A stretch of 64,000 nucleotides of DNA, taken from NCBI GenBank assembly GCA_963738305.1, contig CAVTVU010000006.1:186001-250000 (forward strand). Reading direction: 5' to 3'. A model generated the notes under the pieces. It ran no database searches. It had not been told where the DNA came from and saw only the letters and a list, made by a program, of their open reading frames with translations. Both the position numbers and the translations under genes were made by a program. Positions 10,522 to 20,814 of the stretch are shown in pieces. Position 1 is the first letter of the stretch. The number at the start of each line of letters is the position of its first letter. The stretch is from JBBRHQ01 sp963738305. GTDB taxonomy: Bacteria > Actinomycetota > Thermoleophilia > Solirubrobacterales > 70-9.

Positions 10522-11769
10522 ATGGCGACGACAGCGACGACCAGTCCGGGCTTGGCGGCGACGAGCACTTCCGGAGCCGATCCGCGACGTCGTGATGATC
10601 CTCGGCTACACCTCCTGGGCCGGCGCGGCGCGGCGCGGCCGGGTCCACGCCCGAGGATCGGCTGACGCTCGAGTTGATCGACTCCGACCGGGTCGGTCGA
10701 GTCCTGGTCTGCAACCCCTTCCGCTCGCTGCCCGCGAAGCTGGTGCGCTCGGCGCTGGGCGCCGATGCGGAGCCGTTTCCTGCCTCCGAGAGATCGCCGG
10801 CTGCACGAGCCCACCCGGCTTCGCCGAACCGATCCGACCAGCGCTCGCCGCGGTCGAGCGGAGCTGCGCCGCATATGAGCGCAGCGTTCGAGCCGCAGCC
10901 GAGAGGTTCGGGCTGATCCGGCCGGCTGTGATCTCCACCCATCCGCTGATCGCGGGGTTCGGCCGCTTCGAGTGGTCGGGACCCGGTCACCTATTACGCA
11001 AACGACGACCTCTCCGCCCACCTCCCCTGGCCCGCTGGCGCCCGGCGATCGAGGCCTCCTTCGCCCGGATGCGCGACAGAGGGCCGCAGGGCCGTGGCCC
11101 TGACTCCGAAGTCCCTGCAGAGCGATCGCCCCGGGCGGCGCTGCCGCGATAGTTCCCTGCGGGATCGAGCCGACCGAGTGGATCGAGCCCGGCGAGCCGC
11201 CCCCTGGTTTCGCGAGCTGCCGAGGCCTGCGCCTGCTCTACGTCGGCACCCTCGACGAGCGGATCGACCTCGAGGCGGTGCGGACGATCGCCGAGGCGTG
11301 ACCGAAGGCTCGCTGATCCTGGTCGGCCGGGGCGCCGGAAAGCGCCCACTTCGCCACGCTGCGCTCCCTGCCACAGGTGACGATCAAACATCGGTGGCCG
11401 CGAGATCGAGCTGCCCGGCCTGGTCGGGGCCGCCGACGTCGGCCTGATCCCGCACGTGCGAAGCGAGCAGACCGAGGCGATGAGCCCGCTGAAGCTCTAC
11501 GAGTACATCGCCGCCGGCACCCCCGTGGCGGCGGTCGACCTTCCCGGGAGTCGGGGGGTGTGCCCGGAGCGCACCGTCCTCTCCTCCACCGGCGGAGCCC
11601 GCATTCCGGACGCAGTGCAGGGCGCGCTGGAGCTGGGCGGATGGCCGAGGCGGCGCGACGGAGGTTCATCGCGGAGAACGCCTGGAGCGCTCGGTTCGAG
11701 CGCCTGCTCGAGATCGCCCTGGCACTGCAACCCGGACCACCTAACTCTAACCCACTACTAGAGGTTTAG
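10522..11769 (+). CDS. Glycosyltransferase, GT-B fold, heavily frameshifted
   Basis: Fragments in all three frames join into a GT-B enzyme. They include PEDRLTLELIDSDRVGRVLV, RPAVISTHPLIAGFG, TYYANDDLSAHLPWPAW, RLLYVGTLDERIDLEAVRTI, VGAADVGLIPHVRSEQTEAM and SPLKLYEYIAAGTPVAAVDL. The last two are the sugar-nucleotide-binding region of TuaH-like transferases. At least six indels are needed to restore it. The start could be ATG 10522 or ATG 10594 (MILGYTSW). The gene lies at the junction between the polysaccharide operon and the secreted-protein region. Lesion density is the highest in the window, so true decay is possible here. Confidence 0.6.
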
Positions 11770-11835
11770 ATTTGGTGCCTGCAAAGCCCGATATGCCCGT
11801 TTTTCAGTCGTCGGAGAGGTTTCTATCCGCTCACA

Positions 11836-14800
11836 ATGGCAGGCGTGGGATTCCGGATCAGCGAAACACTGGCGGCTGTCAGACTGCCGCGGCATGCGGG
11901 CCGGTTGGGGATCCTCGCTGACTCGCCTGCCTGCTGCTCGGGCTTGCCGCCGGACCCGGCTCCGCCGGCGCCGCGGTCACCTGCCCGAACTCCAACCCGG
12001 TGGTCGACGAGAACCAGTGCCACACGGGCACCTCCGCCTGGGAGATCAACGACTACAGCCCCGACCTCGGCGGCTTCACCACGCAGACCAGCGTCAACCT
12101 CGGTCAGAGCGTCTCGCTGAAGATCGCCCGCAACGCGCCGGTCTCCTCCAACGCCAAGGTCAGCATCGCCGTCTACCGGATGGGCTACTACGACGGCCTC
12201 GGAGGCCGCCTCGTCCACAGCGCCAGCAACGTCGCGATCAACAACAACTACACCTGCAACCCGATGGACCCGACCACCGGCAAGGTCGACTGCGGGAACT
12301 GGAGCACGACCTACACGATCCCGGGCAGCGCCCTGCCGGCCTCCGGGGTCTACCTGGCCAAGCTGACCGCCACGACCGGGGAGCAGACCGCTGTCGTGTT
12401 CACGGTGCGCGACGACAACCGCACGCCCAGCTCGCGGCTGCTCTACGTCCTCCCGGTCGACACCTACCAGGCCTACAACACGTTCGGCGGCAAGTCGCTC
12501 TACTTCGGCACCGAGGGCGACAACACCGTCTCGGGAACCAGCCGGGCGGTCAAGGTCTCCTTCAACCGGCCCCTGGTCCGGGCGGGCGAGTCGCACGACT
12601 GGTTCTTCGGGCCGGACTTCGACCTGCTCCCGTGGATCGAGCAGCAGGGATACGACGTCTCCTACACCGACGACGTCCAGATCGCCGCCAACCCCCAGCA
12701 GCTCCTCCAGCACAACACGACCGTCATCTCGGGGCACTCCGAGTACTGGAGCAAGGGGCAGTTCGACGGCGTCAAGGCGGCCCGCGACGCCGGCATCAAC
12801 ATCGCCTCGTTCAGCGCCAACACCGCCTACTGGAAGGTTCGCTACGAGGACGGCCAGCGGACCCTGGTCTGCTACAAGACGATCGAGGGCGGCGGCTCCT
12901 CAGGCTCGGGGGCGATCAGCGCCAACGACTGGGGCCCGGATGGATTGCAGGGCACCGCCGACGACGCGCTCGGCGCCGACGGGGTCGCCGGTACCTCCGA
13001 CGACAACCCGCAGAACTCGACCACCACCTGGCGCGACAACGGTGCGCCGCCCGGTGACCCCGGGGCTCCGCCGGGCGGGCGGGTCGGGCCCGACCAGCCC
13101 GAGAACCAGCTCTTCGGGGTGATGTACGTCGGCGACAACGACGCCCGCGGCTTCCCCGTCACAGTGCCGGCCGGCAACGCCAACGGCGAGTTCGCGGCCG
13201 ACCGGGTCTGGCGCAACACCGGGATCGCACAGAACTCCTCCACCAACATCGGCACCAACCTGGTCGGCTGGGAGTGGGACGCGGTCCCGACCCAGGCCCA
13301 GTACACCTCCCGCGAGCCCGCCAACGTGATCCGCCTCTCGGGGACCAATGTCCAGGTCGCCTCCGACAACTCGCTGGATTCAGGACGAGGGCCGGCTGCG
13401 CAACACGACTCCACCGCCGGGCCAGCCCAACACCGTCGGCGCGGCCAAGTACCGGGCATCGAGCGGCGCACTGGGTATTCGCCAGCGGCACGATGCAGTG
13501 GTCACTCGGCCTCTCCGACGACACCGATCCCAGGATCGAGCAGGCGACCTACAACATCCTCTCCGACATGGGGGCGCAGCCGGCCACGCCCAGCGATGAC
13601 ATCACGGTCGACCCGGGGGGCTCCAACCAGGCGCCGATCAGCACCTTCACGGTCAGCCCCAACCCGGCCAAGTCGACCCAGACGGTCACCTTCAACGCCT
13701 CCGGGTCGAGCGATCCCAACGGTTCGATCGTCAAGTACGAGTGGGATCTCGACGGCGACGGCAGCTTCGAGACCAACAGCGGCACAAATCCGATCGTCAC
13801 CCACACCTACTCCGCCCAGGGCGAGGGCACCTACAACGTGCGCCTGCGGGTGACCGACAATGGTGGGGCCACCGACCTGGCGGTGCGAACCCTGACGGTG
13901 ATCGACAACCAGCCGCCGACGGCCTCCTTCACGGTCAACCCGAACCCCGTGCTCGGAGGCCAGCAGGCCACCTTCAACGGCTCCGGGTCGAGCGACGCCG
14001 ACGGCACGATCACCAAGTACGAGTGGGACCTCGACGGCAACGGCAGCTACGAGACCAACACCGGCTCGACCCCGACCGCCACCAAGACCTACAGCAACCC
14101 GGGGACCGTCAACGTCGGCCTCAGGGTCACCGACAACGGCGGCAAGACGGGGACCACGACCCTCGCGGTCCAGGTCAAGCCCAACGGGATCAGCAGCTAT
14201 CCCGACTCGGTGCTCGACACCCCCGGCCTGGTCAACTATTGGCGGATGGGGGAGTCGAACGGCCCGACCTTCGCCAACAGCGCCGGCGGGGGCCCGGCCA
14301 CCGCCTCTGCGAACGGCCTCACCTTCGGCGTGCCGGGCGGGGTCGAGGGCGACCCCAACGCCGCGGCCCGCTTCGACGGATCGACCGGCTTCGCCTCGGC
14401 CCCGGTCAACCTCTCCGGCACCAACAAGGTAACGGTCGAGTTCTGGCTGAAGTGGAACTTCGCCAATGACGACCGCATCGCGATGGAGCTGACCAACAGC
14501 TACCACGACAACGACGGTGGCTTCCTGATCGACCCGAATTCGCCCTCGCAGCTGGGGCCGAAGTTCGCCGTCGGGATCGGCCGCAACGGCTCCCGCAACA
14601 CCGCCTACTTCGACCAGCCCAGCTCCGGAGCCTGGCACCACTACGCCTTCGTGCTCGACTCGAGCGCTCCCGCGGCGACCCAGATCACTCCCTACGTGGA
14701 CGGCCAGGCCGTCCCCTACACGAAGTTCGACAGCGGCACCGGGGCAGGGCAACTTCGCCAACTCGACCCTCTACATGATGTCGCGGGCCGGCACCTCGCT

Positions 14801-17800
14801 GTTCGGCAACGGCGACCTCGACGAGGTGGCGATCTACGACCGCGCGCTCGGCGCCTCGACGATCAACGAGCACTACAACAGCTACGGCACCAACCGCCGG
14901 CCGGTGGCCGACTTCCAGACCTCGCCGGCCCTTCCCGCGCCGAACGAGCCGGTGACCTTCGACGCCTCGTCCTCCCACGACCCCGACGGCACCATCACCC
15001 GCTACGAGTGGGACCTGGATGGCAACGGGACCTATGAGACGGACAGCGGCACCAACCCGGTGGTCACCCATACCTACACCGCCGAGGCGCCCGAGGGCTC
15101 CTACAACGTCGGGCTGCGGGTCACCGACAACCTGACCGGCACCGACACAGTCACCCACGGCGTCAGCGTCCTTGCCAACCAGCCGCCGACCGCGTCCTTC
15201 ACGATCAACCCGAGCCCGGTGATCGCCGGACAGCCGACGACGCTCAACGCCGGGGCCTCCAACGACCCCGACGGGACGATCGCCAAGTACGAGTGGGACC
15301 TCGACGGCAACGGGACCTACGAAACCGATACGGGCACCACGTCGACGGTCGAGAACACCTACAACACGGCCGGCACCGTCAACGTCGGCCTTAGGGTCAA
15401 CGACGACGGCGGCAAGACCTCGACTGCGACCGTGCCGCTGACGGTGAAGGCGGGCGGGGTGAGCAGCTATCCCGACGCGGTGCTCGACACCCCCGGGCTG
15501 CGCGATTACTGGCGGATGGACGAGTCAAGCGGGCCGACCTTCGCCGACAGCGTCGGCTCCAGCCCCGCGACCGCCTCCGGCAACGTCACCTTCGGCGTCC
15601 CGGGCGGAGTCCAGGACGATCCCAACGCCGCCGCGCGGTTCGACGGCTCTACAAGCTCGGCCTCCGCGCCCCTCGACCTCTCGGGCACCAGCAAGGTGAC
15701 GGTCGAGTTCTGGATGAAGTGGAACGCCTACGCGAACGACGACCGGCTGGCGATGGAGTTCACGCCCAACTTCAACAACGGGGACGGCGGCTTCCTGATC
15801 GACCCGAACGCGCCACAGATGGGTGGCTCCTTCGGGGTCGGGATCAACGACAGCGCCCGCAACAACCTCTTCTTCGCCCGTCCCTCGGCCGGTCAGTGGC
15901 ATCACTACGCCTTCGTGCTCGACTCCAGCGCTGCCGCGGCGACCCAGATCACTCCCTACGTGGACGGTCAGGCCGTCCCCTACACGAAGCTCAACAGCGG
16001 CACAGGCGCAGGCAACTTCGCCAACTCCACCCTCTACATGATGTCGCGGGCCGGCAACTCCCTGTTCGGCGCCGGGGACCTCGACGAGGTGGCGATCTAC
16101 AACGGCGCCCTGAGCGCCTCGACGATCGCCGAGCACTACGGCAGCTACGGCACCAACCGCCGACCCGTGGCCGACTTCTCGAGCTCGCCCGCCGCTCCCA
16201 AGGTCAATGTCCCGGTCAGCTTCAATGCCGCCGCCTCCAACGATCCGGACGGCTCAATCGTCAACTACGAGTGGGACCTCGACGGCAACGGCAGCTTCGA
16301 GACCGACAGCGGCTCGAACCCGGTCGTCCAGCACACCTACTCGGCCGAGGGCGACTACAACGTCCGCCTCCGCGTCACCGACAACCTCACCGGGACCGAC
16401 GTCGTTTCGAAGACCGTGAGCGTCGTCGCCAACCAACCTCCGACCGCCTCGTTCACGGCCTCGCCCACGCCGGCGGTGGTCGGCCAGCAGGAGAACTTCA
16501 ACGCCGCCGCCTCCGACGACCCGGACGGGACCATCACCAAGTACGAATGGGACTTCGACGGGAACGGAACCTATGAGACGGATTCCGGGGCGAGCCCGAC
16601 CGCCAGCCACACCTACTCGGCGGCCGGCACCGTGAACGTCGGCCTGCGGGTCACCGACAACGGCGGCAAGAGCGCGACCAAGGTCACCCCGATCACGGTC
16701 AGCCCGAACGGGGCCAGCGACTACGCGGCGGCGGTCACCGGCACGCCGGGTGTGACCGATTACTGGAGGATGGGCGAGAACGCCGGGCCGACCTTCGCCG
16801 ACAGCGTCGGCAACGCCCCGGCAACGGAATCCGGCGGCGTCACCTTCGGCGTCCCCGGCGGCGTCCCCGGAGACCCCGATGCCGCCGCTCGGTTCGACGG
16901 CTCGGACGACTCGGCCTCGGCCCAGCTCGACCTCTCCAGCACCAACAAGCTGACCGTCGAGTTCTGGATGAAGTGGAACGCCTACGCCAACGACGACCGG
17001 CTGGCGATGGAGTTCACGCCGAACTTCAATGACCAGGATGGCGGCTTCCTGATCGACCCGAACAGCAGCTTCGGCCAGTTCGGCGTGGCGGTGGGACGGG
17101 GTGCCGCGAGAAGCACGATCCTCTTCAACCGACCGAGCGCGGGTGCCTGGCATCACTACGCGTTCGTTTTCGACACGACGGCGCCCGCCGCGTCCCAGAT
17201 CAGCCCGTACGTCGATGGCGCTCAGGTCCCGTTCTCCCAGATCTCCTTCGGCTCCGGGGGCGGTGCGTTCGCCAACTCCTCTCTTTACCTCATGTCGCGC
17301 GGAGGGACGGCGCTGAACGGCGCCGGCGACCTCGACGAGGTGGCGCTGTATGACCGCGCCCTGGACGCGTCGACCATCTCCTCCCACGCAAATGCCCACG
17401 TCGGGAACCAGTCGCCGACCGCCTCCTTCACCGCCTTGCCCAACCCGGCGAGCACCGGCGCGACGGTGAGCTTCAACGCCACCGGGTCATCTGATCCCGA
17501 CGGGACGATCGCCAAGTACGAGTGGGACCTCGACGGCAACGGCAGCTACGAGACGGACGGCGGGGCCACCGCGACGACAACCCGCTCCTACGCCACCTCG
17601 GGCGACCGCACGATTGGCCTGCGTGTCACTGACAGCAACGGGGCGACGGCAACCACGACCCGGACGCTGACCGTCCAGAACCGCGCCCCGACGGCCTCCT
17701 TCACCGTCTCGCCCAACCCGGTCGGCATCGGGTCCAACGCGACCTTCAACGCCGCCGCCTCCTCCGATCCCGACGGGACGATCGCCAAGTACGAGTGGGA

Positions 17801-19479
17801 CCTCGACGGCAACGGCAGCTATGAGACCGACACCGGCACCACCGCGACGACCAGCCGCTCCTACGCGAGCGCCGGCAACGTCACCGTGGGCCTGCGGGTC
17901 ACCGACAACAATGGCGCCACGGCGACCACCACCCGCTCGCTGACCGTCCAAAACCAGGTCCCGACGGCCTCCTTCACGGTCACGCCCAACCCGGTGGGCA
18001 CCGGCGCCAGCGTCAGCTTCAACGCCGCCGCCTCCTCCGATCCCGACGGGACGATCGCCAAGTACGAGTGGGACCTCGACGGCAACGGCAGCTATGAGAC
18101 CGACACCGGCACCACCGCGACGACCAGCCGCTCCTACGCGAGCGCCGGCAACGTCACCGTGGGCCTGCGGGTCACCGACAACAGCGGCGGCACGGGGACG
18201 ACGACGCGCACCGTGACGGTTCAGGCGCCCAACCAGAACCCGACCGCGTCCTTCACGGCCGCCCCGAATCCCGTCTCCACGGGCGCCACTGTCAGCTTCA
18301 ACGCCGCCGCCTCCTCCGATCCCGACGGGACGATCGCCAAGTACGAGTGGGACCTCGACGGCAACGGCAGCTATGAGACCGATACCGGGACTACCGCGAC
18401 GACCAGCCGCTCCTACGCCACCGCGGCAACCGTCACCGTGGGCCTGCGGGTCACCGACAACAGCGGCGGAACCGCCACCACCACGCGCTCGCTGACCGTG
18501 CAGAACCGGGCCCCGACAGCCTCCTTCACGGTCACGCCCAACCCGGCGACGGCCGGGGCGACAGTGAGCTTCAACGGCTCGGCCTCCTCCGATCCCGGAC
18601 GGCACGATCGCCCGCTACGAGTGGGACCTCGACGGCAACGGGTCCTACGAGACCAACACCGGGACGACCGCGACGACCAGCCGCTACCTACACGACCGCA
18701 GCGACCATCACCGTGGGCCTGCGGGTCACCGACAACAACAACGCCACCGCGACCACGACCCGGTCGCTGACCGTGCGCGGCACCTATAACGCCGCCGTGC
18801 TCGGGACCACCGGCCTGATCGACTACTGGCGCCTCGGAGAGACCTCCGGCACGGCCCTGGCGGACACGATCGGCGCCAGGACGGCCACCGCCCAGGGCGG
18901 GGTGACCCTCGGCGTGGCCGATCCGCTCACCAACGACTCCAACACCGCTGCCGCCTTCGACGGCAACAACGACGCGGCGCAGGACGACGGCGATCAACCT
19001 CTCCGGGACCCCCAGCTGACGGTCGAGTTCTGGATGCGGTGGACGTCGTTCTCGAGCAACGACGACCTCGCGATGGAGTTCACCCCCAACTACCAACCAC
19101 GAACAACGGGCGGCTTCTTCATCGACCCGAACGCCAGCGGCACCAGCAACCGATTCGCGGTCGGAATCGGTCGCAACGCGCTCCCGCAACGCGGTCGTAC
19201 TTCAACCGCCCGAGCGCCGGGGTCTGGCATCACTACGCCTTCGTCCTCGACTCGACCGCGCCGGCAGCCACCCAGGTCGTCCCCTACGTCGACGGAGTGC
19301 CGGTCTCCTACGTGAAGGGCGGCAGCGGCACCGGCGCCGGCACGTTCGCCAACTCGACGCTCAGCTTCATGTCCCGCAACGCCGCCTCGCTGTTCGGCGC
19401 CGGGGCGCTCGACGAGGTGGCGCTCTACAACACGAAGCTGAGCGCGGCGACGATCGCCCAGCATTACGCCGCCCGCTGA
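11836..19479 (+). CDS. Giant secreted protein: dimethylformamidase-beta-like head, 11 PKD and 4 LamG modules (frameshifted)
   Basis: About 2,540 residues once at least six indels are corrected (near 11920, 13375, 14748, 18598, 18690, 18990-19200). It starts at ATG 11836 with a signal peptide whose hydrophobic core reads LACLLLGLAAGPGSAGA. The head (about 11970-13400) resembles the N,N-dimethylformamidase beta-subunit C-terminal domain: VDTYQAYNTFGGKSLYFG, SHDWFFGPDFDLLPWIEQQG, ISGHSEYWSKGQFDG. PKD modules (YEWDLDGNGSYET core) come in pairs separated by LamG modules (FWLKWNF, WHHYAFVLD, DLDEVAIYDRAL): PKD1-2, LamG1, PKD3-4, LamG2, PKD5-6, LamG3, PKD7-11, LamG4. LamG and PKD domains usually bind or space on cell surfaces. 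No sortase motif is seen. Enzymatic activity of the head is unproven. Confidence 0.8.
17680..18501 (+). repeat. Three near-identical tandem PKD-coding repeats
   Basis: PKD modules 8, 9 and 10 of the giant protein share about 150 bp of virtually identical DNA each, from the codons for FNAAASSDPDGTIAKYEWDL to those for TVGLRVTDN, with a period of about 273-279 bp. Neighbouring modules 7 and 11 are clearly more diverged. Recent duplication or gene conversion is likely, and such repeats can also collapse or expand in assembly, so the module count is provisional. Confidence 0.85.
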
Positions 19480-19501
19480 GGCGGCTAACATCGACCGCCA
19501 C

Positions 19502-20679
19502 ATGGGGATCGGGCCAACCCGAATTCGCGGCCTCGCGGTCCGGTCCTGGTCCTGGCCGGATCCGCGGGCGGCTACACGATCGCCGTCGACGCGGGCGCAC
19601 GTCCGCATCGCGGCCCCTGCGACAAGGTCGTATCCAGCGCCTCGGCCGCCGCCGCCGCGGTCCGCGGCGCCAAGCCCCGAAGGGTCATCTGCCTCGCCAA
19701 CGGCTCCTACGGCAGGGTCACCCTGCGGGCGCGGAAGCGCGCCACGGTCACGCTGCGGGCCCGACACCCCGGCCGGGCGACGATCACCGGCGCGACGCTC
19801 TCGGGTAGCCACATCTCTCTGGCACGCTTCAGGATCACCAATGGCGGCCATGACTCGGGCGGCGGGTTCGGAGACGAGGACGTCGTCATCAAGCCCGGCT
19901 CGAAGGCGATCACGATCAAGTCCAACCGCATCAGCGGCGGTTATCTCGGGCTCGACGCGGGACCGACCATCTCAGCCAACATCTCCGACACGACGATTCG
20001 CGGCAACAAGTTCGTCGGGCCTTTCGGGGAGGACGCGATCCGGCTCAACCGCTACCACGATGGCCCCGATCGCAACCCCTACGGGATCCTGATCGTCGGC
20101 AACGAGATAACCGGGGTCCGTGAGAACGGCAACCATTCCGACTGCCTGCAGTCGGTCTGGGGCGGCGACGACCTGTACTTCCGCCGCAACTACCTCCACG
20201 ACAACCGCTGCCAGGGCTTCTTCATCAAGGATCAGCCCGCCGCCGTCTCGAACATCGTCGTCAAGCAGAACCTGATGCTCCGTAACGACGCCCCCTGCGA
20301 TCCCCCCGGCCTGGACTGCGGGGTGCCGGCGATCTGGCAGGTGTTCGGCCCCACCGCCGGAATCAAGCTCTCCCACAACACCATCTGGACCACCGCAGAG
20401 GAATCCCCGGTCACCCTTCGTGAGGGACCGTTCGGGAGGCTGTCGATGACCGACAACGTGATCTTTCGGGTCTGGAGCGATTGGCGGGGCGGCTTCCCAG
20501 GGCTCACCTCGAAGGACAACGTCATCTGCCGTCGCGAGGGGACCTTCCCGGTCGGCCTGCTGTCGACCAAGAGGACCTGCAAGCCCGGATTCAGGAACCC
20601 ACGCAAGGACGATTACCGCCTCCGCCACGGCAGGCTTGGCGTCAACTGGCGCCCCTCCGGGCAACACTACGGACCGTGA
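19502..20679 (+). CDS. Secreted right-handed beta-helix protein, paralogue 1 (one frameshift)
   Basis: About 390 residues. The N-terminus has a signal-like stretch GPVLVLAGSAGGYTIAVDAG after a frameshift near 19535. The body is a parallel beta-helix: ANGSYGRVTLRARKRATVTL, ITGATLSGSHISLARFRI, then RISGGYLGLDAGPTISAN. The block GNEITGVRENGNHSDCLQ, followed by RRNYLHDNRCQGFFIKDQ, is almost invariant in the two downstream paralogues. The end (NWRPSGQHYGP) is also shared. Pectate-lyase-like or carbohydrate-active folds use this architecture, but no catalytic triad is assigned. It follows the giant LamG protein by 22 bp and may be co-transcribed with it. Confidence 0.78.
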
Positions 20680-20802
20680 GCCGAGGCGGACCGCGGTGCC
20701 ATAGCTGGCCCACGGTCACTCCTCACCGCCGAACATGCGTCCACCCTCGGCAGGGGATTTCTCCACCTCACGCGGCGCGGCCGACGCTACGGCAACGATC
20801 CG

Positions 20803-20809
20803 AAAGGAG
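20803..20809 (+). promoter_or_regulatory. Shine-Dalgarno fixing a TTG start
   Basis: AAAGGAG sits five bases before TTG 20815-20817. No ATG or GTG gives comparable spacing, and the TTG precedes a positively charged, hydrophobic signal sequence, so this site decides the start of the 976-residue protein. Confidence 0.7.
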
Positions 20810-20814
20810 ATCAG

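Noticed and set aside
1281..11769. The polysaccharide genes as a decayed pseudogene island
   Set aside because: The same kind of single-base lesions occur in essential genes, and intact genes (4669-8930) are interspersed, so error is the simpler explanation. The 10.5-11.8 kb gene remains a possible exception.
13502..17399. Long minus-strand frames of 370-420 residues
   Set aside because: They are mirror images of the PKD/LamG repeats and contain only Val/Gly/Asp-rich low-complexity sequence.
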